A stretch of 21,309 nucleotides of DNA, from contig CANKOT010000031.1 in the NCBI GenBank assembly GCA_947484245.1, forward strand, positions 1 to 21,309, read 5' to 3'. Of this stretch, positions 1 through 7,595 are shown one piece after another. The translations under genes and the position numbers were made by a program. The DNA comes from Comamonadaceae bacterium. Its GTDB lineage: Bacteria > Pseudomonadota > Gammaproteobacteria > Burkholderiales > Burkholderiaceae. A model generated the notes under the pieces. It had not been told where the DNA came from and searched no databases. It saw only the letters and a list, made by a program, of their open reading frames with translations. Position 1 is the first letter of the stretch, and each line of letters opens with the position of its first letter.

Positions 1-180
1 AGAGCTGTTTACGATTTGGCCAACCTAGATGAGTCTGGCTTCATTTACCAAACAGGTCAAAGTGGCCATCCTTTTTCTTCGCGTTATCAAGACATGAAGG
101 CTGAATGGGGTCAAACCAAGTACCGGCCTTTAAGGATGTCTACGTCTGGATCAACTCAGACTTTGAAATTGAATCCTTAA
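1..180 (+). CDS. Penicillin acylase family protein, C-terminal end (partial)
   Basis: Frame 1 is open from the left edge to a TAA at 178-180, giving 59 residues. The segment carries GQSGHPFSSRYQDM followed by a W and a Y-R-P-L stretch. This matches the conserved extreme C-terminus of the penicillin acylase (penicillin amidase, Ntn-hydrolase) family, where a G-Q-S-G-x-P-x-S-x-x-Y-x-D block and a later tryptophan precede the stop. Family members are usually about 750-850 residues, exported to the periplasm and cleaved autocatalytically into two chains; they hydrolyse amides such as beta-lactam side chains or acyl-homoserine lactones. The catalytic Ser and signal peptide lie outside the window, so the substrate cannot be inferred. 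Nothing suggests a pseudogene: the last codons and stop look intact. Family call fairly firm, substrate unknown. Confidence 0.72.
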   Translation, partial: RAVYDLANLDESGFIYQTGQSGHPFSSRYQDMKAEWGQTKYRPLRMSTSGSTQTLKLNP

Positions 181-184
181 TAAG

Positions 185-208
185 AGATGTCCCTGAAAGG
201 GGCTATCT
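185..208 (+). terminator. Terminator-like hairpin after the penicillin acylase gene
   Basis: A stem AGATGTCCCT / AGGGGCTATCT with a GAA loop (one bulged T and one G-T pair) begins five bases after the stop codon. The following tract is T-poor (TTGGTT), so it is a weak intrinsic terminator or a 3'-end stabilising hairpin. The rest of 209-310 is AT-rich and shows no gene or clear promoter that I can defend. Confidence 0.38.
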
Positions 209-310
209 TGGTTGAGAGGGTGTTCTTTGTAGTTACATCTTTTGGTTATTTGATTTATCTTTGTATGACCCATACTTTACTTAACATAATATACATCGTA
301 TGAAGTTAAT

Positions 311-345
311 AAAAAGGTCATTACAAACAATCACTTCTGATTGTT
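311..345 (-). terminator. Terminator-like hairpin at the end of the mltG-ankyrin gene block
   Basis: Positions 326-333 (AACAATCA) and 338-345 (TGATTGTT) form a perfect 8-bp inverted repeat with a 4-base loop. Read on the minus strand, the ankyrin gene's TGA stop (333-331) lies inside the second arm and a run of five T (315-311) follows about ten bases downstream. The stem is AT-rich and the T-run is not immediate, so efficiency would be modest. Its position at the end of a co-directional five-gene block fits a terminator. Confidence 0.45.
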
Positions 346-1011
346 GGCGTCACCTTTAGATAGCTTCATAGCAGCTTCAAGCAATTTAATGGCATCTGGC
401 CGCTTGCCTTGCATTGCGAAATCCAAAGCGTTTAAACCCAATTGATTCTTATGTTGAAAATCTGCGCCTTCGTCTAGAAGCAATTGAACTGACTTTAAAT
501 TCCCGTATCGAGCTGCCATCATCAAAGGCGTTGAGCCATTGGGTGATTCAGCGTCAATATAGGCACTCTCATCTAGGAGCAATTGAATGATTTCTACATG
601 ACCACCCGTTGCAGCGTAATGCAAAGGCGTCCAACCAGGATGGTTGATATCTGCTTGCTTACTAACAAGCAGTTTGGCCAACTGAAGATGGCCTTTTAGG
701 CTAAGCAACATCAAGGGCGATTCGCCATGCGTGTTGCGAACATTCAATTGCGTTTTAGGGTGCTTGGCAATCAATTCAAATGTTTGGAAAGAACTGTGTA
801 CCAGACAGTTGAGAATGGCTGGCTCAGCATTTAGGTTAAGCGTATTGGGATCAAAACCGCGTGCCAATAAGCTAGAAACAACTTTAACTTCGTCGTTGCG
901 AATGGCATTGAAAAAGTCTTCATAAGAGCCTGCGGATACACTCAAATTAAAAGAAATAAATCCAAGTAAAACAACATTCTTTATTAATTTATGAAAGTAA
1001 TTTATTAACAT
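331..1011 (-). CDS. Exported ankyrin-repeat protein
   Basis: A 226-residue protein. Residues 1-27 look like a Sec signal peptide: positively charged start (HKLIKN), hydrophobic core VVLLGFISFNL, then SVSA before G28 as a plausible cleavage site. The remainder is mostly ankyrin repeats, with the G-x-T/S-P-L...A-x-x-G-H...LL consensus clear at about residues 95-124, 126-155, 159-188 and 192-216, and degenerate repeats before that. Ankyrin repeats are protein-binding scaffolds, so a periplasmic binding role is inferred; no catalytic domain is present. It is the last gene of the mltG-tmk-holB-tatD run, 48 bp after tatD. No good Shine-Dalgarno is seen before the ATG. The partner is unknown. The signal peptide separates it from cytoplasmic ankyrin effectors. 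Confidence 0.85.
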   Translation of the reverse strand: MLINYFHKLIKNVVLLGFISFNLSVSAGSYEDFFNAIRNDEVKVVSSLLARGFDPNTLNLNAEPAILNCLVHSSFQTFELIAKHPKTQLNVRNTHGESPLMLLSLKGHLQLAKLLVSKQADINHPGWTPLHYAATGGHVEIIQLLLDESAYIDAESPNGSTPLMMAARYGNLKSVQLLLDEGADFQHKNQLGLNALDFAMQGKRPDAIKLLEAAMKLSKGDANNQK

Positions 1012-1048
1012 GGTGGTGGGACTAAAAAAGTGATTGTCTGGCTAATTT

Positions 1049-1067
1049 TTAGCTGGTTTCTAGCTAA
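1049..1067. repeat. 19-bp inverted repeat spanning the tatD stop codon
   Basis: TTAGCT (1049-1054) and AGCTAA (1062-1067) are perfect inverted arms around a 7-base spacer. The tatD TAG stop (1062-1060) sits in it, and another GCTAA lies just outside at 1041. No T-run follows on either strand, so it is not a convincing terminator. An RNA processing or stability hairpin between tatD and the ankyrin gene is possible. Confidence 0.35.
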
Positions 1068-1866
1068 TGCACTTGGTAAAAAGATGGTCAAAATTGCGAC
1101 TCGTCAGCTCTCCGATTTTTTCAGGCGTCATGCCCCTTAACTCAGCCAAAATTTTGGCAACGTAAGGAACATAGGACGGGTTATTGGTCTTCCCACGGTA
1201 TGGAACTGGGGCCAAATATGGGCTATCGGTTTCAATCAGAATACGGTCAAGTGGCACCCAAGCGGCTACGTCCCTCAAAGCTTGCGCAGTTTTGAAGGTC
1301 AAAATGCCTGAAAAAGAGATGTAAAAGCCCAGTTCCAAGGCGGCCTTGGCGACCGCCTGCGTTTCTGTGAAACAGTGAAAGACGCCGCCAGCACTGGCTG
1401 AGTCCCCTATTTCGCCCTCTTCTTTCAAGATTCTGATGGTGTCATCTGAAGATGACCGCGTGTGAATCACCAAGGGCAATTGGACTTGTTGGGCGGCACG
1501 AATATGAGTTCTAAATCGATCTCTTTGCCAATCCATATCGTCAATGGTGCGCCCCCCTTTGCGCTCTTCCATTTGGTAATAATCAAGTCCCGTTTCACCG
1601 ATCGCAATGACACGCGGCAACTGGGCTTTGCTTACCAAGTCTTGAACGTTGGGTTCATAAATGTCTTCATTGTCTGGGTGAACACCAACGGTGCTCCAGA
1701 AATTGCTGTGCGTCAAGGCCAAGTGATGAACTTGGTCAAATTCTTCCATGGTGGTGCAGATGCACAGAGCCCGACTGACTTGCGCTTCCGACATTTTTTG
1801 TCGAATATCTGGCAAATTGCAGACGAGTTCAGGAAAAGACAAGTGGCAATGAGAATCGGTGTACAT
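1060..1866 (-). CDS. tatD: TatD family metal-dependent DNase
   Basis: A 268-residue TIM-barrel metallohydrolase of the TatD/YcfH family, implicated in 3'-5' DNA trimming and proofreading of D-aminoacylated substrates. The metal ligands are in place: D-x-H-x-H at residues 4-8 (DSHCH), E91 in GETGLDYY, H135 in IHTR, H164 in FHCF and D214 in ETDSPYLAP. Length is normal for the family and no extra domain is seen. The ATG at 1866-1864 is one base after the TAG of holB (1870-1868), so the two are almost certainly translated from one message. In Escherichia coli a tatD paralogue (ycfH) likewise follows holB directly. Many other proteobacteria have pilZ between the two; here no room exists for it. 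Confidence 0.95.
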   Translation of the reverse strand: MYTDSHCHLSFPELVCNLPDIRQKMSEAQVSRALCICTTMEEFDQVHHLALTHSNFWSTVGVHPDNEDIYEPNVQDLVSKAQLPRVIAIGETGLDYYQMEERKGGRTIDDMDWQRDRFRTHIRAAQQVQLPLVIHTRSSSDDTIRILKEEGEIGDSASAGGVFHCFTETQAVAKAALELGFYISFSGILTFKTAQALRDVAAWVPLDRILIETDSPYLAPVPYRGKTNNPSYVPYVAKILAELRGMTPEKIGELTSRNFDHLFTKCIS

Positions 1867-1867
1867 A

Positions 1868-2872
1868 CTAATTGGGGCTGTTCATGACTTCACGTGCTTC
1901 AGAGCACAAAGCTTCCAACATCAAACCTGCATTGAATGGATGCTCAGAAGATTTTGCTGCTTGAGAAAGACGCTTGAACCAAGCGCTTAGTTTCGAAGAA
2001 GAAAGCTTGAGCTTAGGTAAATCTGCATCATTGAAATAACGCAAATCCGCATGCGTTTGTTGCATCATTAAATCATGGCAAAGTTTTTGCAGTGCATCAA
2101 TCACTTCAGATGGGTGTAAATCTGAACAAAATGAGGCATCACCCGATAGCATGGCGCGCGGGAATTGCGACCACCATTTCATGGATTGCCCCCTATTGAT
2201 CTGCTTCAGAACTTGTTCTGGCCGACCTCCAGAAGCCTTCAACAAAGTGGCCGCCTCATCCTTGGGGATGCCGACAGATTCAAGCCAAATGAGCGCATCG
2301 GGCGTAGAGGGCCAACTCATGGTGTGAGCCAAACAACGGCTGCGAATGGTGGGCAACAATTGATGAGCAGCTTCCGTGGCCAAGACAAACTTCACGTCAC
2401 CTGGCGGCTCTTCCAAAGTTTTGAGCAGCGCATTGGCGGTGACTTGGTTCATGCGTTCAGCTGGAAAAATCAAGATCGCTTTGCCCCGACCTCGCGCATT
2501 GGTTCTTTGCGAAAACTCAATGGCATCGCGCATGGCATCGATGCGAATTTCCTTGCTTGGTTTTCGAGTTTTATTGTCAATTTCAGACTGCGCTTTTTCA
2601 CTCAAATGCCAACCCAACTCCAGCAAAATGGTCTCTGGCATGAGGACAAACAAGTCAGCATGGGTATGAACACTGAGGGCATGGCAACTTCCGCATTGAC
2701 CGCAGGCCCCATGCGTCAAAGCTGTTGCTGATTCACACAGCCAAGCACCAACCATGGCTGAAGCCAATTCATACTGTCCAAGGCCAGACGGGCCTTGTAG
2801 CAACCACGCATGACCCTGCTGAGATAGCAAAGACACATTTTGTTGGTGCAACCAAGGAGCCAATGCATTCAT
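1868..2872 (-). CDS. holB: DNA polymerase III clamp-loader subunit delta'
   Basis: Delta' is the non-ATP-hydrolysing 'stator' of the clamp loader that opens the beta sliding clamp. At 334 residues the length matches the family. The four zinc-binding cysteines are present at 46, 57, 60 and 63 (C-x10-CGQCGSC). The P-loop region reads GPSGLGQYE and lacks the usual Lys-Thr, as expected for delta'. The SRC motif is present (TIRSRC), and the [11 protein letters not shown] sensor region is well conserved. The frame is open further upstream to 2914, but the ATG at 2872-2870 overlaps the tmk TGA (2871-2869) in a classic ATGA junction. It also gives the family N-terminus (hydrophobic APWL then QQ...HAWLL), so I chose it. 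Translational coupling to tmk is likely. Confidence 0.95.
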   Translation of the reverse strand: MNALAPWLHQQNVSLLSQQGHAWLLQGPSGLGQYELASAMVGAWLCESATALTHGACGQCGSCHALSVHTHADLFVLMPETILLELGWHLSEKAQSEIDNKTRKPSKEIRIDAMRDAIEFSQRTNARGRGKAILIFPAERMNQVTANALLKTLEEPPGDVKFVLATEAAHQLLPTIRSRCLAHTMSWPSTPDALIWLESVGIPKDEAATLLKASGGRPEQVLKQINRGQSMKWWSQFPRAMLSGDASFCSDLHPSEVIDALQKLCHDLMMQQTHADLRYFNDADLPKLKLSSSKLSAWFKRLSQAAKSSEHPFNAGLMLEALCSEAREVMNSPN

Positions 2873-3501
2873 TTCGCGTAAGCCACTTCTATGACCTTGA
2901 GGACGTCTAGCCAAACCATTTCACGCGCTTGATCGGCTGCAATCTGAGCAAATCTTGCTGGTGATTCTTCCATTCTTTTGGCGTAGCCTGCGCGCACAGA
3001 TTCAAAAAAGGATTGCGGTTGAGATTCAAATTTGTCAGGCAAGCGAGCCGTACTCAATCGCTGTGCAGCGACTGCTGGTGGCAAGTCAAACCAAATGGTG
3101 AGATCAGGTTGGCGCAATGCAGTCGCCGGGACTTTTTGTACCATTTGTTCTAAGTTTTGAAGAACCTGCCAATCGAATCCGCGTCCACCACCCTGGTACG
3201 CAAATGTGGCATCTGTGAAACGATCACAGAGAACCACTTCGCCACGTGCCAAGGCGGGTTCGATGACCTCAAGCAGGTGCTCTCTGCGTGCCGCAAACAT
3301 AACCAGGGCTTCTGTGAGAGGGTCCATTGATTCGTGCAAAGCCAATTCCCTCAGCTTTTCAGCCAACGGTGTTCCGCCAGGTTCACGGGTCAAAGTGACC
3401 ACATGGCCACGGCTTTTGAACCACTTCGCCAAGCCTTCAATGTGAGTGGACTTGCCGGCGCCATCAATGCCTTCAAAACTGATAAACCAAGATCGACTCA
3501 T
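2869..3501 (-). CDS. tmk: Thymidylate kinase
   Basis: Phosphorylates dTMP to dTDP with ATP, an essential step of dTTP synthesis. The 210-residue protein has the P-loop [11 protein letters not shown] at residues 9-19, the substrate-binding [11 protein letters not shown] at 38-48, and the DR motif with following aromatic and glycine-rich stretch ([16 protein letters not shown], 93-108). The predicted lid lies around ARLPDKFE. The frame could start at 3564, but that would run 50 bp into mltG and add residues not typical of the family. The ATG at 3501-3499 yields [14 protein letters not shown] and leaves 13 bp after the mltG stop, with an AAGG sequence about 11 bases upstream. It overlaps holB by four bases. 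Confidence 0.95.
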   Translation of the reverse strand: MSRSWFISFEGIDGAGKSTHIEGLAKWFKSRGHVVTLTREPGGTPLAEKLRELALHESMDPLTEALVMFAARREHLLEVIEPALARGEVVLCDRFTDATFAYQGGGRGFDWQVLQNLEQMVQKVPATALRQPDLTIWFDLPPAVAAQRLSTARLPDKFESQPQSFFESVRAGYAKRMEESPARFAQIAADQAREMVWLDVLKVIEVAYAK

Positions 3502-3514
3502 AAATTCACAGACC

Positions 3515-4594
3515 TTATTTGGAAAGACCGCGTTGGTACTTATTGACCGCTTGATTGTGCTCATTCAGAGACAGACTGAAATGGCTAGATCCATCCCCTT
3601 TGGCTACAAAATAAAGGGCATTGGATTGGGCGGGTTCGAGGGCTGCCTTCAATGCAGCTTTGCCAGGCATGGCAATGGGTGTGGGCGGCAAGCCTGCACG
3701 CGTATAAGTGTTGTAAGGCGTGTCGGTGCGCAAATCGATGCGCCGCAAATTGCCATCAAAAGCATCTCCCAAGCCGTAAATAACGGTGGGGTCTGTTTGC
3801 AGTCGCATGCCCATTTTGAGTCGGTTGTGAAAAACTGAAGAAATGAGAGGGCGATCGCTGGCTCGCCCCGTTTCCTTCTCAATGATGCTTGCCAGAATAA
3901 GTAATTCTTCGGAGCTTGTGATGGCGATCGGCGCCGATTTTTTGGACCACACTTCGGCCAATTGGCGGTCCATTGCTTTCAAGGCTCTTTTCATGACCGC
4001 AATGTCAGATGATCCTTTTGAATAGGTATAAGTGTCTGGGTAAAAGCGCCCTTCAGCAAGCACATGGGGGCGACCTAGAAGAGTCATGATTTCAGTGTCA
4101 CTCATGCCCTTTGTACTTGACTTGAGCGCGTCTGCTTTGGCCAAAGCCTGTTTAAATTGTTTGAATGTCCAACCTTCAACCAGGGTCACGCTGCGCAAAC
4201 TTTCCTCGCCCCGGGCCAACATGTTCAGCACCGTTCTAGGGGACATGTCTGGTGTGATTTCGTAGCTGCCAGCCTTGATGGCGCGGTCTTGTCCTGAAAG
4301 ACGAAACCAAAGCTTGAGCAAATGGGGTGACACATCTGCTCCAGCATCGGCAATGGCCTGAGCCACCCCACTGGGACTGGTACCAAATTCGATAGAAAGG
4401 TCGACGGCTTGTCCTGATTGCGCATCTGATGACAAGGCTGCGTTGGGTTTGAAACCCATGGGCATTTGAAGCCAAGCAACTGAAGCGCCTATTAAGACCA
4501 AGGCGAGCAAAGTCGTGAGCGTCAGCAATGTTCTCCACGAACTGTTTTTTCGTGAAGATTTTGACTTTTTAGCTTTAGAGGCGGAACGGCTCAA
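3515..4594 (-). CDS. mltG: Endolytic murein transglycosylase MltG
   Basis: MltG (YceG-like) cleaves nascent peptidoglycan strands at the inner membrane and is thought to set glycan chain length. The 359-residue protein has a basic, serine/lysine-rich cytoplasmic N-terminus (1-20) and one membrane span (about 21-43). A LysM-like region follows, then the YceG catalytic domain with ASIIEKET containing the predicted catalytic glutamate E239. Conserved [15 protein letters not shown] and GLPPTPI segments are all present. The start is a TTG (4594-4592) with AAAGGA eight bases upstream; no in-frame ATG precedes the membrane segment, so the rare start is well supported. It is the first gene of the block and diverges from ygfZ with only 44 bp between them. 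Confidence 0.94.
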   Translation of the reverse strand: MSRSASKAKKSKSSRKNSSWRTLLTLTTLLALVLIGASVAWLQMPMGFKPNAALSSDAQSGQAVDLSIEFGTSPSGVAQAIADAGADVSPHLLKLWFRLSGQDRAIKAGSYEITPDMSPRTVLNMLARGEESLRSVTLVEGWTFKQFKQALAKADALKSSTKGMSDTEIMTLLGRPHVLAEGRFYPDTYTYSKGSSDIAVMKRALKAMDRQLAEVWSKKSAPIAITSSEELLILASIIEKETGRASDRPLISSVFHNRLKMGMRLQTDPTVIYGLGDAFDGNLRRIDLRTDTPYNTYTRAGLPPTPIAMPGKAALKAALEPAQSNALYFVAKGDGSSHFSLSLNEHNQAVNKYQRGLSK

Positions 4595-4638
4595 ACCTTG
4601 AATCCTTTGGGTTTCTCAGAGGAGATCATAATTCAGGC
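4595..4638. promoter_or_regulatory. Short divergent intergenic region mltG / ygfZ
   Basis: Forty-four bases separate two divergent starts and must hold at least one leader. For mltG, AAAGGA lies eight bases before the TTG. For ygfZ, an AGAGGAGA (4618-4625) is about 14 bases from the ATG, longer than normal Shine-Dalgarno spacing. A CATAAT (4627-4632), resembling a -10 element, ends six bases before the ATG. No good -35 is visible. Promoters must overlap the opposing gene or its leader. Confidence 0.35.
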
Positions 4639-5625
4639 ATGGAACTCCTTGAACCACATTTGAAATTCTCACCTTCCGGCGTGCTAACCCCCTCAGATTG
4701 GGGGCTCATTTTGGCTGAAGGGCCCGATGCAGGCGCTTTTTTACAAGGGCAGCTCACAAACGATGTGCTGCTCCTGCCAACGGGCCAAAGTCGCTTGTCG
4801 GGCTATTGCTCGGCCAAAGGCAGGCTTCTGGCCAGTTTCATTGTTTTAAAACTGAGTTCTGACAAGTTTTTGTTGGTCTGTCACAAAGACTTGATAGCGG
4901 CCACTGTGAAGCGTTTGTCAATGTTTGTGCTGCGTGCCAAAGTGAAACTTTCTCAGGCCTCATCAGAGTATCTAGTTCACGGTTATCTGGGCCAAGCGGC
5001 CATTGATTGTTGCCCCGCATTGATTGATGCAGTGCCATGGCATGTCAGCCAACAAGCTGACACCCATTTCATACAATTGCACCCCGCCAAAACCGCAACA
5101 GGCACGCTGGCTCGCGTATTGAAAATAAGCCTCCAAAATACAGCAGACAGCGCTGCGTTCAAGCAAGACTCAGCCCCTGCCATTTCAAATGAAGACTGGC
5201 AATTGGCCGAAGTTCTCTCTGGCATCAGCATGATTCAAACTGCAACCGCCGAAGCCTTTGTGCCGCAGATGTTGAACTATGAGTCTGTTGAGGGCGTGAG
5301 TTTTAAAAAGGGCTGCTACCCCGGCCAGGAAGTGGTAGCCAGAAGTCAATTTAGAGGGACTCTCAAACGCAGAGCCTTCCTTGTTTCATGCAAAGAGCCA
5401 ATGCATGTAGGCCAAGAGATTTATTCGTCAGACGATCCAGAGCAATCTTGCGGCTTGGTGTCGAGTGCTGCCCAATTTGAGTCTCCCGATCAGCTTCAGA
5501 GCCAATGGTGGGGCATTGCCTCTTTGCAAATTAGCGCTATTCAAAATTCGCTTCAACTAGGCCAATCTGGGGGCCCAAACATGCAAACCCATGCACTGCC
5601 CTACCCTTTGCTTGAAGACATTTAA
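4639..5625 (+). CDS. ygfZ: Folate-binding protein YgfZ (Fe-S cluster maintenance)
   Basis: A tetrahydrofolate-dependent member of the GcvT-like/IBA57 family that supports synthesis or repair of certain iron-sulfur enzymes. The 328-residue protein contains the signature K-G-C-Y-x-G-Q-E at 224-231 with the essential cysteine at C226, and the N-terminal AGAFLQGQLTND block characteristic of the folate-binding fold. Length fits the family. In many Burkholderiales ygfZ sits divergent to mltG, as here. Its TAA overlaps the stop codon of the convergent thioesterase-acetyltransferase gene by four bases (5622-5625), leaving no room for a dedicated terminator between them. Confidence 0.93.
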   Translation: MELLEPHLKFSPSGVLTPSDWGLILAEGPDAGAFLQGQLTNDVLLLPTGQSRLSGYCSAKGRLLASFIVLKLSSDKFLLVCHKDLIAATVKRLSMFVLRAKVKLSQASSEYLVHGYLGQAAIDCCPALIDAVPWHVSQQADTHFIQLHPAKTATGTLARVLKISLQNTADSAAFKQDSAPAISNEDWQLAEVLSGISMIQTATAEAFVPQMLNYESVEGVSFKKGCYPGQEVVARSQFRGTLKRRAFLVSCKEPMHVGQEIYSSDDPEQSCGLVSSAAQFESPDQLQSQWWGIASLQISAIQNSLQLGQSGGPNMQTHALPYPLLEDI

Positions 5626-6482
5626 ATCAAGCTGAGCGTCATTTCAATGTGGTCAATGCCGGCATCGTCAAAAATGTCGCCATGGGGCTGGAATCCCAGT
5701 CGACTGTAAAAGCCTTCTGCGCTGCACTGCGCATGCAATAGGACAGTGTGATCGCCGCGTTTTCTTGCGACATCAATGAATGCCTCAACAACCATTTGTC
5801 CAAGATGTCCGCCGCGCAATGGCTTTGAAACGGCCATGCGACCAATTTGAGCCACATTGGATTGCGGTTGCAGCAAGCGGCCTGTTGCCACAGCTTGGCC
5901 AAGCTTGTTCACAACCACCGCATGCCATGCCGTTTCGTCTAGCTCGTCCCATTCAAGCTCGATCGGAATTTCTTGCTCATGCACAAAGACTTCGACGCGC
6001 AAAGGCGCAGCCAAAGACTTCATGGCAGACCAAGAACCCATTTGAAGATCGACCACAGATTCTCCGGCTTCATAGATGAGCAAGATATGACGCAAGGCTT
6101 CAGGAATAGGCTTGGAGGTTTGAGTTTCGGGATCGGCAAAAACGTAAATCAACTCGCCGCTGACGAGCAATTTATCGCCTCGAAAAATACCAGTTTCAAA
6201 AACCATGGAAGATTTGCCCAATTTGCTGCATTTCATGCCAACACTCAATTGATCGTCCATGAGCGCAGAGGCGTGATATTCGAGCGTAGCCTTTTTAACA
6301 TACAACTCACCACCTAAAATTTGAAAAGATGTTTCGTATGGCAGAGCAACACGCCCCCAATATGCCGTGACAGCAGTGTCGATGTAAGTCAAATAATGAC
6401 CATTGAAAACAATTTTTTGCATGTCAATTTCAGCCCATCGAACGCGCAAACGATGGAAAAATCGGAAATCACTTCGTTTCAT
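5622..6482 (-). CDS. Fusion of acyl-CoA thioesterase (4HBT/YbgC type) and GNAT acetyltransferase
   Basis: One 286-residue frame holds two domains. Residues 1 to about 140 are a hotdog-fold 4HBT/YbgC-like thioesterase: RWAEIDMQKIVFNGHYL places the usual catalytic aspartate at D20, followed by the V-F-N-x-x-Y-L helix entry. Residues about 150-286 are a GNAT domain of the ElaA type (LRVEVFVHEQEIP, H187, GRMAV, and an acetyl-CoA loop at 222-229). The loop reads RGGHLG, where the usual Q/R-x-x-G-x-G/A has glycine at the fourth position; here it is histidine. A C-terminal FYSRLGF helps confirm GNAT. The thioesterase likely acts on short or medium acyl-CoA; the acetyltransferase substrate is unknown. 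It lies 33 bp after the alpha/beta hydrolase and is probably co-transcribed with it. Confidence 0.88.
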   Translation of the reverse strand: MKRSDFRFFHRLRVRWAEIDMQKIVFNGHYLTYIDTAVTAYWGRVALPYETSFQILGGELYVKKATLEYHASALMDDQLSVGMKCSKLGKSSMVFETGIFRGDKLLVSGELIYVFADPETQTSKPIPEALRHILLIYEAGESVVDLQMGSWSAMKSLAAPLRVEVFVHEQEIPIELEWDELDETAWHAVVVNKLGQAVATGRLLQPQSNVAQIGRMAVSKPLRGGHLGQMVVEAFIDVARKRGDHTVLLHAQCSAEGFYSRLGFQPHGDIFDDAGIDHIEMTLSLI

Positions 6483-6515
6483 GTTGGTGTCTTTCTCTGA
6501 AAATGGGGGGTCAAA

Positions 6516-7487
6516 TTAAAGGCCAGTGCTGAAGGCTTTTTTCAAAGCAAGTCCGGCATCTTCGTGAGCGCGTCGCGCTTCAGGAATCACCCGACCCATG
6601 TTGACAAATCCATGCACCACGCCTTGGTAAATTTCAAGGTTCACCGACACGCCTGCCATGCGAAGCAAATCTGCATAGGCGACGCCTTCGTCAACCAAAG
6701 GATCACATTCTGCCAACCCAATCCATGCAGGCGCAAGGCCATCGTGCCGCTCTGCCAACATGGGTGCAAAGCGCCAGTCGTTCCTGTCTTTGCTGTCAAT
6801 GTAATGGTCAAAAAACCAATCTACTGTTGCTCTGTCAAGCATAAAGCCGTTGTCAAATGCGCGATGTGATGCACTTTCTTGACGTGCAGCGGTGCCTGGA
6901 TAGATGAGGAGTTGAAGTGACAGCGGCAAGCCCACATCTCGCGCATGGATGGCACAAACAGCAGCCAAAGTACCACCTGCGCTATCTCCACCAACCGCCA
7001 AGGCACTGGCTTTAAGACCCAATGATTGGGCTGACTGAGAAATCCATTGAAGAGCATCCCATGCATCGTTGGTCGCTACGGGAAAGCGGTGCTCTGGCGC
7101 CAAGCGATAGTCGACTGAAATAACGGCGCAGTGCCCAATGCGGGATAGCTCGCGGCACAACACATTGTGTGTTTGAATGCTGCCGATGGTGAAGCCTCCG
7201 CCGTGAAAAAAGACCAATGCAGGCAATGGAACACCCTTACTGAGAGGGCTTGGCGCAAACAATCTCGCCTTAATTGCGTTTCCATCTCGCATCGGAATTT
7301 GCAGGTCTTCTACATGCGCTAATTGGGGCTCAGGCAAGTCCAAAATACTGGCGGAGACTTCATAAAACAAGCGCGCTTGTTGCGCAGTTAACAGATACAG
7401 GGGCGGACGACCTGCCCGATCGATATTGCGCAGCACCAAACGCATGGCATCTGTGAGTCGACTGTGAGGATTGGGGTGATGACCCAT
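6516..7487 (-). CDS. Alpha/beta hydrolase of the HSL family (carboxylesterase/lactonase)
   Basis: A cytoplasmic esterase of the hormone-sensitive-lipase family. With the start at 7487 it is 323 residues. It has the oxyanion motif HGGG (95-98), the nucleophile elbow GDSAGG (167-172, S169), the acid in AECDPLVDEG (D262) and the base in GVVHGFVNM (H292), a complete catalytic triad. The frame is open upstream to an ATG at 7571, but the ATG at 7487 (MGHHPNPHSRLTD) resembles family N-termini and leaves the divergent palindrome at 7551-7567 non-coding, so I prefer it. Neither start has a strong ribosome site. It diverges from the 4-hydroxybutyrate dehydrogenase-like gene, so it may release a hydroxy acid from an ester or lactone; this is inference. 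Confidence 0.9.
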   Translation of the reverse strand: MGHHPNPHSRLTDAMRLVLRNIDRAGRPPLYLLTAQQARLFYEVSASILDLPEPQLAHVEDLQIPMRDGNAIKARLFAPSPLSKGVPLPALVFFHGGGFTIGSIQTHNVLCRELSRIGHCAVISVDYRLAPEHRFPVATNDAWDALQWISQSAQSLGLKASALAVGGDSAGGTLAAVCAIHARDVGLPLSLQLLIYPGTAARQESASHRAFDNGFMLDRATVDWFFDHYIDSKDRNDWRFAPMLAERHDGLAPAWIGLAECDPLVDEGVAYADLLRMAGVSVNLEIYQGVVHGFVNMGRVIPEARRAHEDAGLALKKAFSTGL

Positions 7488-7550
7488 AAAGACTTTTTTA
7501 TCGCCAATGTGACTGATTGAGGGTTGTGGAGGCTGACTTCCTGTGCGTCT

Positions 7551-7567
7551 TGCATTAGAGTAATGCA
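7551..7567. promoter_or_regulatory. Perfect 17-bp palindrome, candidate operator in divergent region
   Basis: TGCATTA-GAG-TAATGCA is a perfect 7-bp inverted repeat with a 3-base spacer, lying in the 108-bp gap between the divergent hydrolase and dehydrogenase starts. Directly downstream, GCATCAT occurs twice as a direct repeat, 13 bases apart (from 7565 and 7578), the first overlapping the palindrome's right arm. Size and symmetry suit a dimeric regulator. No regulator gene is adjacent and no convincing -35/-10 pair was found. Confidence 0.5.
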
Positions 7568-7595
7568 TCATCGTAACGCATCATTCGCACTCATC

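Noticed and set aside
2873..2914. Upstream extension of holB by 14 residues
   Set aside because: It would overlap tmk by 46 bases, and its Arg-rich residues do not look like the family N-terminus. The ATG at 2872 forms a normal ATGA overlap.
3502..3564. Upstream extension of tmk by 21 residues
   Set aside because: It would overlap the mltG 3' end by 50 bases. The ATG at 3501 places the P-loop at the usual distance from the N-terminus.
7488..7571. Longer N-terminus for the alpha/beta hydrolase
   Set aside because: It would make most of the divergent region, including part of the palindrome, coding, and has no ribosome site. Not excluded, but less likely than 7487.
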